From an uncultured Gemmatimonadota bacterium (GTDB taxonomy: Bacteria > Gemmatimonadota > Gemmatimonadetes > Gemmatimonadales > Gemmatimonadaceae), in NCBI GenBank assembly GCA_946480295.1, contig CAMLIT010000013.1, positions 1 through 53,688 on the forward strand: a stretch of DNA of 53,688 nt. Direction: 5' to 3'. The position numbers and the translations under genes are program-made. Within the stretch, counting starts at the first letter, position 1; the number at the start of each line of letters is the position of its first letter. This document shows positions 31,397-39,935 of this stretch, piece after piece. The notes beneath the pieces were generated by a model. The model saw only the letters and a program-made list of their open reading frames with translations, did not search any database and had not been told where the DNA came from.

Positions 31397-34213
31397 TCAG
31401 AAGTCGTACGTCACGCTGAGCTGGACGGTCCGCGGGAGGATCCCGAGCCCGGTCGTGTATCGGCTCGTCGTCGTCGTGCCGGCGTTCGGACCCGACGTCA
31501 CGAGCGACACCGCGCTGCCGTCGGCGTTCACGCGCAGGATGTCCTCCCCCGTGCGCTGCGCCATCTGCTGGATGGCCTGGGTGTTCAGCAGGTTGAGCCC
31601 CTGGAGCACGACGCGCGCCTGGCGGAAGCGGTAGCCGATGCCGCCGTTCACCTCGCCGAAGGCGGGAATGGTGACGGTGTTCGGCCGGTTGGCCGCGCGG
31701 CTGCCGTTGTACCGGTAGTCGCCGAACAGGTCGACGCTGCGGTGGGTGTACGACGCGCCGAGGTCTCCCAGCACCGACGCGATGTCGTCGAGCCGGTTGC
31801 CGGCATAGTCCCGCACCTGGGCCCCGCTGAGCGGACCGTTCCCCGGGACGAAGAAGTCGTAGTGGAAGCGCGTGAAGCGCGGGTCCTGCACGGTACCCAC
31901 CGCGCGCAGCTGCAGGCCCTGGAGCGGGCTGACGACGCCCTCCAGCTCCGTGCCGATCGTGCGCGTGTCGGTGCTGATCGGGAGGAAGGCGAAGCCGCCG
32001 TTCGCCTGGCCGCGGTCGAGCGTCACGAGCATGTTCTTGCTCGTGCCGTAGAAGCCGGTCAGCAGCAGCGACCAGCGCTGCGCCGAGGTCTTGATGCCCA
32101 CCTCGCCCTGGGTGGTGGTCTCGACGTCGCCGCGCTTCGTGTCGCCGGTGACCTGGCTGCCGTCCGTGGTCTGGAAGGTCCACTGCTGCGGCGTCGGCAT
32201 GCGCGTGCCGCGGCTCAGGCGCGCGTACACCGCCGAGCGATCGGTCAGCTTGTAGTTCGCGCCGGCGGAGGCGCTCCACGTGCCGAAGGTGTAGTTCCAC
32301 CGGCGATAGATCCCGCTGCCGAACATGCCGTCGCGCGACTGCTCGGCCGTCGGCGTGAACGCCGGATACCCCGCCGGCACCGCCTGTCCCACCACCTGGC
32401 CGTTCACGACCTGCCCGGGAACCACCGGCCGTTCGTCCTTCCCGGTGTTCGCGCTGTGGTCCACGCGCGCGCCGAGGTCGAGGTTCAGGCGGTCGGTGAC
32501 GTGCCAGGCGTCGCCGAGGTAGAGCGCGGCGACGGTGGTGTGGTCGGTGAGATTCCAGTAGCCGGCGTTGTAGCCGGCGAAGCCGTCCGGCGGCGTGAGC
32601 CCGACGAACTGGCCGTTCTGCCCGGCCATCCCGACCTGGATCAGGCGCGGGTTGTCGGCGACCTCGAGGAAGACCCCCTCCTGCACCAGCTTCAGGCGCG
32701 TCGAATAGGCGCTGAGATACACGCCGCCGGTGAGGCTGTGGCTTCCGCCCTGGTGGGCCAGCTCGAGGTTCGCGATGCCGTTGGTGACCGGCTGGTTCAC
32801 GAACGCGAGCCCCTCGACGGTCATGAGCCCGTTGCCGTTCAGGTTCTGGACCTGCGCCGGATCGGTGATGGTCTGCCCGGTGGTCACGTAGCGCACCTGC
32901 TGCGACCCCGGCGGACCGATCGCGCCGATCAGGAAGGGATCGGCGACGTCCACCATCAGGTTGGTCGCGTCCTCCGAATGCAGGACGCGGCCGCGGAAGG
33001 TGAGCGACCAGTCGCGGCCGAGGTCGCGCAGGAGGTCGGTGCCTAACGATCCATAGCGCGTCGTGTTGCCGTTCAGGTCGCGCGTGACGGTGTTGCCCGG
33101 GTGGAAGGCGTCGGGGATGGTGAGCGAGAGGCGCTCGCGCGCGAACATGGTGCCGCTCCCGATCTCGGGGCCGCCGCCGATCGCCACCGGCTGGCGGTAG
33201 TTCTCGATCGGGATGCCGAGGTACCAGAGGTCGCGCTCGTTCAGGTACTTGGCGTAGAAGCGCGCGTGCCCGGACGCGTACTCGCGCGTGGCGTTGAAGC
33301 GGAGCTGGCCGCCCTCGTTCGCCGCGAACCCCGGGTCGCGCACCCCGCGGTCGTAACGCCAGTAGCCGCCGGTGTTGAAGCGCCACGCCCCGGCGAGCGG
33401 CCCGCCGACGTCGGCGTCGAGCCGCTCCATCCCCTGCGCGCCGGTGGAGCTGCGGATCGTGCCGCCGAGCGTCGGGCCGCCGGTCTTGCTGATCAGGTTG
33501 ACGATGCCGCCCGGCGTGCTCGAGCCGAACACCGCCGCGCTCCCGCCGCGCACCGCCTCGACGCGCGCGACCGTCTCGTCGAGGCGCGCCATCGCGTCGG
33601 GGAAGGCGAAGAGGAGCCCGGGCGCCTCGAAGACGGGGAGCCCGTCCTCCTGGAGGCTGACATACCGGAAGGAGCTCTGGTCCGACACGGGAAGGCCGCG
33701 GACCGTGACGTCGGCGCCCTCCTCGCCGGAGTTGCTCATCACCTGGAATCCGGGCGCGCTCTTCAGCAGCTCCGCCGTTCCGCGCGGCATCTGCTCGCCC
33801 ATCTGCTGCACGGTGAAGGTCGTGATCGCGGTGCTCGACTCCAGCTTCGATGCGGGATTGAAGGTGCCGGAGACGACGACCGCGTCGAGCGCGAGCGGGT
33901 CGGCGCCGAGGACGAAGCGCACGTCCGTCGCCTCGCCTGCGCGCACGTCCACCACCTGTTGCGCCACGTGATGGCCGATCCGCTGCGCGCGCAGGGTGCG
34001 GCTTCCCGCGGGTACGGTGCGAAGATCGAAGGTTCCGTCGGTGCGCGATTCGGCGCTGAGCGTGGTGCCGACCACGGTGATCCGCGCGTCGGCGAGCGGT
34101 CGGCCGGCGTCGTCGGCGACGCGCCCGTGCACGCTGCCGGATTGTGCGTGCAGCGGCTGGACGACGGCGAGCAGCAGGGCGACCAGCCAGAAGGCCGAAC
34201 GGGGGCGAGACAT
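31397..34213 (-). CDS. TonB-dependent outer-membrane receptor with carboxypeptidase-like N-domain
   Basis: A 938-residue outer-membrane protein. A signal peptide (ending PLHAQ) is followed by a carboxypeptidase-regulatory-like domain (about 27-105: GSVHGRVADDAGRPLADARI). Next is the plug (about 110-250; ADVTVRGLP, VEAVRGGSAAVFGSSTPGGI), then a 22-strand barrel ending in YDF with the C-terminal Phe needed for assembly. The plug and early barrel resemble ferric-siderophore receptors of the FhuA/FcuA type (FNTGGYWRYDRGVRDPGF), so iron-siderophore uptake is a fair guess. The terminator follows at once, and the TetR gene lies beyond it. No ferric transporter genes adjoin. Confidence 0.88.
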   Translation of the reverse strand: MSRPRSAFWLVALLLAVVQPLHAQSGSVHGRVADDAGRPLADARITVVGTTLSAESRTDGTFDLRTVPAGSRTLRAQRIGHHVAQQVVDVRAGEATDVRFVLGADPLALDAVVVSGTFNPASKLESSTAITTFTVQQMGEQMPRGTAELLKSAPGFQVMSNSGEEGADVTVRGLPVSDQSSFRYVSLQEDGLPVFEAPGLLFAFPDAMARLDETVARVEAVRGGSAAVFGSSTPGGIVNLISKTGGPTLGGTIRSSTGAQGMERLDADVGGPLAGAWRFNTGGYWRYDRGVRDPGFAANEGGQLRFNATREYASGHARFYAKYLNERDLWYLGIPIENYRQPVAIGGGPEIGSGTMFARERLSLTIPDAFHPGNTVTRDLNGNTTRYGSLGTDLLRDLGRDWSLTFRGRVLHSEDATNLMVDVADPFLIGAIGPPGSQQVRYVTTGQTITDPAQVQNLNGNGLMTVEGLAFVNQPVTNGIANLELAHQGGSHSLTGGVYLSAYSTRLKLVQEGVFLEVADNPRLIQVGMAGQNGQFVGLTPPDGFAGYNAGYWNLTDHTTVAALYLGDAWHVTDRLNLDLGARVDHSANTGKDERPVVPGQVVNGQVVGQAVPAGYPAFTPTAEQSRDGMFGSGIYRRWNYTFGTWSASAGANYKLTDRSAVYARLSRGTRMPTPQQWTFQTTDGSQVTGDTKRGDVETTTQGEVGIKTSAQRWSLLLTGFYGTSKNMLVTLDRGQANGGFAFLPISTDTRTIGTELEGVVSPLQGLQLRAVGTVQDPRFTRFHYDFFVPGNGPLSGAQVRDYAGNRLDDIASVLGDLGASYTHRSVDLFGDYRYNGSRAANRPNTVTIPAFGEVNGGIGYRFRQARVVLQGLNLLNTQAIQQMAQRTGEDILRVNADGSAVSLVTSGPNAGTTTTSRYTTGLGILPRTVQLSVTYDF

Positions 34214-34357
34214 GCGGCTTCCTCGAGGAAGGGGGGGAGCCGCCGGCCGTGGGGAAACGCCGGCGCGCCGCGGGCGCGGGGCGTGCGCCCGCTAGAGGTG
34301 AGGGCGCGCGAATATCCGCTCCGGGACGGCGCCGCGCCAGAGGGTGCTACCGGCGTC

Positions 34358-34795
34358 TCAGTCCGCCAGCTCCCAGTCGGCTGGGGACACGACCTGCACG
34401 GCCTCGAGCGGTCGGGCGAGCAGCTCCGCGACGGTGTGCGCGAGCGCGTCGTGGCTGAACGGCTTGGCGAGGTAGCGAAAGCCGTTGAAGGTCGTGCGCG
34501 AGAGCGCCTCCATGATCGGCATCCGCCGCAGCACCTGCGGCGCGTATTCGGAGATGAGTATGACCCGCAGCGGCGTGCTTCGCCGACGGAGGCTCTCGAT
34601 GACCGCGGCCGTGCCCGGTTCGGGCAACGGCGCCTTCACCACGGCGAGCGCGATGCGGCCGTCGTCGCGCTCCACGAGGCGCACGGCCTCCGCGGCATCG
34701 CGCGCCTGGAGCACCGCGTGGCCGTCGAGCGCGAGCATGCTCGCGAGCGCCGAGCGAATCCCGTCGTGGTCCTCGACCAGCAGAATGGCAGTCAT
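34358..34795 (-). CDS. Stand-alone pseudo-receiver protein
   Basis: A 145-residue CheY-fold protein. The acidic pair is present (VEDHD, E8 and D9) and so is the Lys in LAKPF, but the phosphoacceptor position reads ALAVVKAPLPEP, with Lys at residue 54 in place of Asp. It should not be phosphorylated in the normal way and may act through binding alone. Starts at 34804 and 34795 are both possible; the GAGGAG site favours the second. It has no output domain. It lies between a TonB receptor and the two-module Trp family genes on the same strand. Confidence 0.8.
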   Translation of the reverse strand: MTAILLVEDHDGIRSALASMLALDGHAVLQARDAAEAVRLVERDDGRIALAVVKAPLPEPGTAAVIESLRRRSTPLRVILISEYAPQVLRRMPIMEALSRTTFNGFRYLAKPFSHDALAHTVAELLARPLEAVQVVSPADWELAD

Positions 34796-34886
34796 CGCAG
34801 GCATGCTCCTCGGCTGGCCTCTGGTTCATACGAGCCGGCAGCGGGCAATGTTGCGCACCCGCCGCCGAGTCCAACCCGAGGCGCAC

Positions 34887-35564
34887 CTAGGGAGCGCCGG
34901 CCTCCGCGCCCGCGGCGTAGTCCGAGTAGCGGCGACGGGGGGTGTCGGGGCCCGGCGGCGGTGCGGGGGGGCGGGGGGCCGCGAGGCGCAGCAGCGCGAT
35001 GAGGTCCTCGTCCGGATAGTCCGCCCAGTCCTTCGGCCACTTCAGCATGTCGATGTGACGTGCGCCGGCGGTGAAGCGCAGCACCGGCGGGCCGCCTTCC
35101 TCCGGATGCGTGATCACACAGGTCGTCCAGAGACGCCCGCCCGGATAGCGGAAGCTGCGCACGACGTTGAGGTCCGTGACGTCGGGCGTGGCCACGCGCG
35201 CGACCTCGCTCGCCCGCTCGGGCTCCTCGGCCGCCTGCTCGATGATCTCGCGCGTGCGATCCATCGCCTCCACCGCCGCGGCCCCTTTCGCCTCCCGGTG
35301 CTCGGCGAGCTTGCGCGGCGGGACGACCTCGGCCTTGCGCAGGAGCACCTCGAGGTCGGCGTCCGGGAGCTCGTTCCAGCCGTCGGGGATCGGGTACACC
35401 CGCCGCTTCTCGTCGCCCGGCCTCGTCTCGAAGACAATCCAGCCCGTGTAGTAGAGCTGGGCGAGGTAGTCCTCGTCCTTGGTCCGGGGGTTGAGGTCGT
35501 CCGGCCGGATGTCCCAGGCCTTCCAGGGACGTCCCGTACTGTCGATGAATTCGCGAACCGCCAC
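34887..35564 (-). CDS. Two-module Trp-rich protein
   Basis: A 225-residue protein of unknown function with two related modules. Module A (about 1-70): REFIDSTGRPWKAWDIRP, then TGWIVFETRPGDEKRRVYPI, then PDGWNELPDADLEVLLRKA. A charged helical linker (about 75-120) follows. Module B (about 125-200): SFRYPGGRLWTTCV, then GGPPVLRFTAGARHIDMLKW, then PKDWADYPDEDLIALLRLA. Both end with a W-x-x-x-x-D-x-x-L helix. The GTG at 35564 aligns with the start of its tandem sister (35658-36317) and has GAGGA upstream. The tail is Pro-rich. No signal peptide or catalytic motif is seen. Confidence 0.72.
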   Translation of the reverse strand: MAVREFIDSTGRPWKAWDIRPDDLNPRTKDEDYLAQLYYTGWIVFETRPGDEKRRVYPIPDGWNELPDADLEVLLRKAEVVPPRKLAEHREAKGAAAVEAMDRTREIIEQAAEEPERASEVARVATPDVTDLNVVRSFRYPGGRLWTTCVITHPEEGGPPVLRFTAGARHIDMLKWPKDWADYPDEDLIALLRLAAPRPPAPPPGPDTPRRRYSDYAAGAEAGAP

Positions 35565-35657
35565 GTCGCAGCGCTCCTCGGGAGACGCCGTCGACTGGTG
35601 CAAGGCTCGTGCAGGCTCAGGCGGAGAGGGCACGGGAGGTCGCCGCAGGGGGCGTCC

Positions 35658-36317
35658 TCACGGGGTCTGGTCGTTCCAGCGCCGGCGGGGTGACCCCGCC
35701 GGCTGCGCCGGTGCGGGGGAGCGTGGGGCCGCCCGCCGGAGCAGGTCCACGAGCTGGTCGGTGCGGCGGTCGGCCCAGTCCTTGGGCCAGTCGCGGAGGT
35801 CGATGTGGCGCGCCGCCGAGGTGAAGCGGAGGACTGGGGGCCCGCCGCTCTCCGGGTAGCGGAACACGCCGACGCACCAGAGCCGGCCGCCCGGGTAGCG
35901 AAAGGTGCGCACGACGCCGAGGTCGGTGACGTCCGGGCGCTCCTCGGCGGAGAGGTACGAGCGCGCGGCGGAGGGGAGGTCGGCGTGCCGGTGGACGCGC
36001 TCGATGGCCCGCTCCTGCTCGCGCGCGGCCGCCTCGCCGTGCGCCTCACGCTGGCGCCGCAGCTTGCGCGGGGGGATGACCTCCGCGCGGCGGCGCAGGG
36101 TGTCGAGCTGCCCGTCCGGGAGGCCGCTCCACTCCGGCGGTATCGGCGTGAGCCGGCGCTTCTCGTCCGCGTCTACGGTCTCGAAGACGAGCCAGCCGGT
36201 CTCGAAGATCCTCGCGAGGTACACCTCCTCCCGAGTCGGCGCCTCGATGGAGTCCGGTCTCACCTCCCATACTCGCCACTGCCGTCCACCGGCGTCGGCG
36301 AACTCCCGTACCGGCAT
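35658..36317 (-). CDS. Two-module Trp-rich protein (tandem sister)
   Basis: A 219-residue protein with the same layout as the gene at 34887-35564, which follows it after 93 bases. Module A: REFADAGGRQWRVWEVRPDS, then TGWLVFETVDADEKRRLTPI, then PPEWSGLPDGQLDTLRRRA. The linker has AEVIPPRKLRRQREAHGEAA. Module B: TFRYPGGRLWCVGVFRYPES, then GGPPVLRFTSAARHIDLRDW, then PKDWADRRTDQLVDLLRRA. GGAGG lies four bases before the ATG at 36317. The pair arose by tandem duplication. Its modules match single-module genes at 10475-11926. Confidence 0.73.
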   Translation of the reverse strand: MPVREFADAGGRQWRVWEVRPDSIEAPTREEVYLARIFETGWLVFETVDADEKRRLTPIPPEWSGLPDGQLDTLRRRAEVIPPRKLRRQREAHGEAAAREQERAIERVHRHADLPSAARSYLSAEERPDVTDLGVVRTFRYPGGRLWCVGVFRYPESGGPPVLRFTSAARHIDLRDWPKDWADRRTDQLVDLLRRAAPRSPAPAQPAGSPRRRWNDQTP

Positions 36318-36466
36318 GCGCCTCCTCGCGTCATTCCTCGTGACCGGCGGGTGGTCCCGCCGCCGCTCCCAGCGGCATCCACCATGCCGGCGGCGCGGAG
36401 GATGGGCGCGCGGTCCGCGGGCTCGAGCGCGGCGAGGTTCGCCCGGAACGTGCACACTCCTTCGGC

Positions 36467-38668
36467 ATGTGTGACAGATCGAGAAGCCGTGCGGCGTCAG
36501 CCATGGTCGTCGCCACGCTCATGGCCAGCGCTGTCGCCGCTGCCGCCGTGAACGCGCAGGCGACGGCGACCGAGCACGGTACCGTCCGGGTTCGGGCGCT
36601 CTCCGCTTCCGGTCCGATATCAGGAGCCATGGTGCACGCGGGCCCCGTGGGCGCCGTGAGCGACACGGCCGGCACCGCGACCCTCGACCTCGCGAGCGGT
36701 GCCCGCACGATCGTCGTCGCGCGCCTCGGCTTCGAGCCCGACAGCGTGCGGCTCGATGTCCGCTCCGGCATGGACACGCTCATCGCGGTGCAACTCCACG
36801 AACGGGCGGCGACGGAGAGCGCCGTCGTGGTGACGTCGACGCGCACCGAGCGCCGCCTGAGCGAGGAGCCACTCCGGGTGGAGGTGCTCTCCGGCGACGA
36901 CGTGACGGAGAAGAACGAGATGCGTCCCGGCGACCTGAAGACGCTGTTCACCGAGATGAGCGGCGTGCGCGTCCAGAACACGTCGCCGTCGCTCGGCTCG
37001 GCGGCGATCCGCGTGCAGGCGCTGCCGGGGCGGTACACGCTGGTGCTGAACGACGGGCTGCCGCTCTACGGGACGCACGCGAGCGGCTTCGGCCTCGTGC
37101 AGCCGCCGCCGCTGGACCTCCGGCAGGCGGAGGTGATCAAGGGCGCCGCGTCCGCGCTCTACGGGCCGACGGCGCTGGGCGGCGTCGTGGACCTGATCTC
37201 CCGCCGTCCGCCGGACAGCTCGCAGGTGCTGGTCAATGGCACGTCGCTCGGCGGGGCCGACGTGCTCGGCTTCGCTGCGCGGTCCTTCTCGCCGACGCTC
37301 GGCGCCACGCTGCTCGTCGGCGTGCACGGGCAGCGCGCGGCCGACCCGGACGGCGACCTGTGGACCGATGTGGCGGGATACCACCGGGGGGAGCTGCGGC
37401 CGCGGCTCTTCTACGACGACGGCGCGGGCCGCTCGCTCATGGTGACGGCGGGCGCCTTCGACGAGACGCGCGGGGGCGGCGCGACGCGCAGCCTCGATGG
37501 CGCGCCGCTCCGGTCGCTGCAGGACAGCCTGCGGACCCAGCATGGCGACGTCGGCGCCGTCGGCCGCTGGCGGCTGTCCGACGCATGGTCGCTCGGGCTG
37601 CGCGCGGCGGCGAACGCGCAGGTGCGACAACGGCTGTTCGCCGGCGCCCTCGAGCACGAACGCCAGCGGACGCTCTTCGGCGAGCTCTCGGCCACCGGCG
37701 TGTCGCCGCGGAACGTCCTCGTCGCGGGACTCGTCTGGCAGCGCGAGGGCTACACCAACCGCGACGTGCGGGGCGCCGACGAGACGCTGACGACGCCCGG
37801 CGTGTTCGTCCAGCACACGTTCACGCCCGTGTCCTGGCTCGCCTCCACCCTGAACGGCCGCTGCGATGCCTCGAACGCGTTCGGCACGATCTGCACCCCG
37901 CGCGCGTCGCTGCTCGTGCACGCGGGCGCCGTGGTGAGCGTGCGCGCGTCGGTGGGTGCCGGGTGGTTCGCCCCGATGGCGCTCGACGACGAGACGGAGG
38001 CGATCGGGCTGTCGCGGGTGCGCATCCCGGCGCCGCTCCAGGCGGAGCACGCGCGGACCTCCTCGCTCGACGTGACCGCCACCCGCGGACCGCTCCAGGT
38101 GAACGGGACGCTGTTCGCGGACGACGTGCGTCGCCCGGTCGGATTGCGTCCCGTGGCCGGGGACAGCACGGGCCGAGTGGATCTCGTCAACGCGCCGGGG
38201 ACGATGGCCACGTGGGGCGGGGAGCTGTTCGCCGTCTACAATGCGGAACCCATCGTCGCGACGGCCTACTACGCGGCGACGCGGACGCGCGAGCCGTCAC
38301 CCGAGACGGGCCTGCCGCGCGAGGTGCCCCTCACGCCGCGGGAGGCGGCCGGGCTCGACGTCGCGCTCGAGGACGACGAATCGGGCGCGTACGTCGCCGC
38401 GGAGGTGTTCTACACCGGCGTGCAGTCGCTGGACCAGGATCCCTATCGGACGCTGTCGCGCCCGTACACGACGGTCGGCCTGCTCGGCGCCAAACGATTC
38501 GGGCGCACGACCGCGTTCGTCGACCTCGAGAACCTGACGGACGTGCGGCAGACGGCCTTCGAGCCCCTCGTGCGGCCGACGCCCGGCGAGGGCGGACGCT
38601 GGACGGTGCCGGCGTGGGCGCCCCTCGAGGGGCGCGCGATCAATCTCGGGGTGCGGTACCGGTACTGA
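36467..38668 (+). CDS. TonB-dependent outer-membrane receptor
   Basis: A 733-residue receptor. A signal peptide (hydrophobic to about residue 30, ending NAQA) leads to a short carboxypeptidase-like beta domain (about 35-110), then the plug with VVVTSTRTERRLSEEPLRVE, the GRYTLVLNDGLPLYG segment and the VIKGAASALYGPTALGGVVD core. The barrel ends in the aromatic pattern GVRYRY, ending in Tyr. The plug resembles BtuB/CirA-type receptors, but the substrate cannot be told. It is divergent from the two-module genes. Transport energy would come from TonB-ExbBD encoded elsewhere. Confidence 0.88.
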   Translation: MCDRSRSRAASAMVVATLMASAVAAAAVNAQATATEHGTVRVRALSASGPISGAMVHAGPVGAVSDTAGTATLDLASGARTIVVARLGFEPDSVRLDVRSGMDTLIAVQLHERAATESAVVVTSTRTERRLSEEPLRVEVLSGDDVTEKNEMRPGDLKTLFTEMSGVRVQNTSPSLGSAAIRVQALPGRYTLVLNDGLPLYGTHASGFGLVQPPPLDLRQAEVIKGAASALYGPTALGGVVDLISRRPPDSSQVLVNGTSLGGADVLGFAARSFSPTLGATLLVGVHGQRAADPDGDLWTDVAGYHRGELRPRLFYDDGAGRSLMVTAGAFDETRGGGATRSLDGAPLRSLQDSLRTQHGDVGAVGRWRLSDAWSLGLRAAANAQVRQRLFAGALEHERQRTLFGELSATGVSPRNVLVAGLVWQREGYTNRDVRGADETLTTPGVFVQHTFTPVSWLASTLNGRCDASNAFGTICTPRASLLVHAGAVVSVRASVGAGWFAPMALDDETEAIGLSRVRIPAPLQAEHARTSSLDVTATRGPLQVNGTLFADDVRRPVGLRPVAGDSTGRVDLVNAPGTMATWGGELFAVYNAEPIVATAYYAATRTREPSPETGLPREVPLTPREAAGLDVALEDDESGAYVAAEVFYTGVQSLDQDPYRTLSRPYTTVGLLGAKRFGRTTAFVDLENLTDVRQTAFEPLVRPTPGEGGRWTVPAWAPLEGRAINLGVRYRY

Positions 38669-38684
38669 CCCGCCGAGCGATCGG

Positions 38685-38701
38685 CGCCGCCTCTCGCGGC
38701 G
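38685..38701. terminator. Weak hairpin between convergent genes
   Basis: CGCCGC and GCGGCG pair around CTCTC, in the short gap between the receptor stop and the convergent zinc-ribbon gene. The stem is only six base pairs and no T-run follows. Confidence 0.3.
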
Positions 38702-38712
38702 AGCATGCGAGA

Positions 38713-39090
38713 TCAGTTCGGCTTTCCGATCGCTTCCGGCTCCACGACTCCCGTCGGGGTGAACACCTCGACGGCGACGCTGAACTGGCGCAACTCGCCG
38801 GGGGGGATCGCTCCCACCCCGACGATCTGCCGCGACAGCTCCTCGCCGCGGTCGTTCGTGATCGAGACGACGACCGCGTACTCCCACGCGTCGCCCGCGT
38901 CCGCGTGGCGGATGGTGCCCTCCACGCGGAGCGGCGAGAAGGCGGGGGCGTCGATGCCCCCGCCGATCCCGGGCGCGAATCGCAGGTGCTTCCGGCACGA
39001 CGGACAGACGCTCGTGCTCTGCAGGATCACCGCCCGGCAGTGCGGGCAGGTCCGCGTCGCGCCGGCCGGCGTCTTCCGCACGGTGCTCAC
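38713..39090 (-). CDS. Zinc-ribbon protein
   Basis: A 125-residue protein with a four-Cys zinc ribbon (CPHCRAVILQSTSVCPSCRK, about residues 15-34), followed by a beta-rich domain (EYAVVVSITNDRGEELSRQI, then VAVEVFTPTG) that looks like an immunoglobulin-type fold. It starts with GTG that overlaps the bactofilin stop (GTGA), so it is translated together with it. It may assist the bactofilin scaffold; that is inference from the coupling. No signal peptide is present. Confidence 0.75.
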   Translation of the reverse strand: MSTVRKTPAGATRTCPHCRAVILQSTSVCPSCRKHLRFAPGIGGGIDAPAFSPLRVEGTIRHADAGDAWEYAVVVSITNDRGEELSRQIVGVGAIPPGELRQFSVAVEVFTPTGVVEPEAIGKPN

Positions 39091-39590
39091 GAGGCCTGGC
39101 GCGCCCCCAGCGTGAGGGTGCCCTTGGCCGGCGCCTCGTCGCTCCAGCCGAACTCGACGCGCCCGCGCATGCGCGAGCCCGAGGCGACGGTCAGCGTACC
39201 CGCCTTGAGATCGCCGTTGAGCACGCCGGTCGAGAGGATCTCGACGCTGGCCGCGCTCTCGATGTTGCCTTCGACCTCGCCGCCGATCGTCACCGATTCG
39301 GCGCGGACGCTTCCGGTGAGCTTGGCGCCGGCGTCGATCGTGAGATCGCCCTTGATGTGCACGTCGCCTTCGAACATGCCGGCGATGCGGACGTGCCCCG
39401 CGCCGTCGATCTTGCCGGTGATCGTGATCCCCGCGGCGATCACTGACTCCTTCAGCTCGCGCGTGGCGGATCGGCGGACCGGCGCGGGAGCGGGCTCTGC
39501 CGGGTGCTCGGGTTCGCGCGTCAGCACGGGCTCGGGGGCCAGCGTCGTCACGTCGTTGCGGGTCGCGGTGGGTTCCTTCCAGATAGCCAT
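39087..39590 (-). CDS. Bactofilin
   Basis: A 167-residue cytoskeletal protein. The central DUF583 domain (about 55-150) is a right-handed beta helix of short repeats: SVIAAGITITGKIDGAGHVR, IAGMFEGDVHIKGDLTID, AKLTGSVRAESVTIGGEVEG. The N-terminal 45 residues are Pro-rich and disordered, as usual for membrane-tethered members. Bactofilins polymerise without nucleotide and position cell-wall or other enzymes. An AGGA site lies before the ATG at 39590. It is coupled to the zinc-ribbon gene. Confidence 0.9.
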   Translation of the reverse strand: MAIWKEPTATRNDVTTLAPEPVLTREPEHPAEPAPAPVRRSATRELKESVIAAGITITGKIDGAGHVRIAGMFEGDVHIKGDLTIDAGAKLTGSVRAESVTIGGEVEGNIESAASVEILSTGVLNGDLKAGTLTVASGSRMRGRVEFGWSDEAPAKGTLTLGARQAS

Positions 39591-39935
39591 CACATCATCC
39601 TGATAAAAAGGGCGGCGATGGATACCAGTGGGACCGGGGCGTCGCTGTCATGCAGGTCACAGGAAGGGTGTGCGTCGCGCACCGCGAGAAGGAACGCGCG
39701 CCAGCGCGGCGTGGCTCCGTACGAAGCTCGCGTCGTCGGCCTGGAGACTCCTGCGGCGCTGTCCGATTCCGGGACGCCGAATCCCACGAGCGGACACTTC
39801 GCCCCTTTCCGCCGCGCGACCGCGCCGCCTAACGCGTGACACCGCAACACCTTGGCGACGCGCGCCACCGGGCACGGCTCTTCCCTCGGACGCAGCCGCA
39901 AACGCCACCCGAACCCGCCCGCACGCGAGGATCCG
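39591..39935. other. Divergent intergenic region, nothing recognised
   Basis: Between the bactofilin (minus) and the efflux adaptor (plus). It must hold the promoter of the ten-kilobase efflux cluster. I looked for a sigma54 -24/-12 element (GG and GC ten bases apart in a TGGCAC/TTGCA context), because the cluster encodes an NtrC-type regulator, and did not find a convincing one. A GCCTAACG octamer is at 39827-39834. Confidence 0.5.

Noticed and set aside
33101..35002. A long plus-strand frame opposite the TonB receptor and pseudo-receiver
   Set aside because: Composition is typical of a shadow frame, and the minus-strand genes opposite have clear domains.
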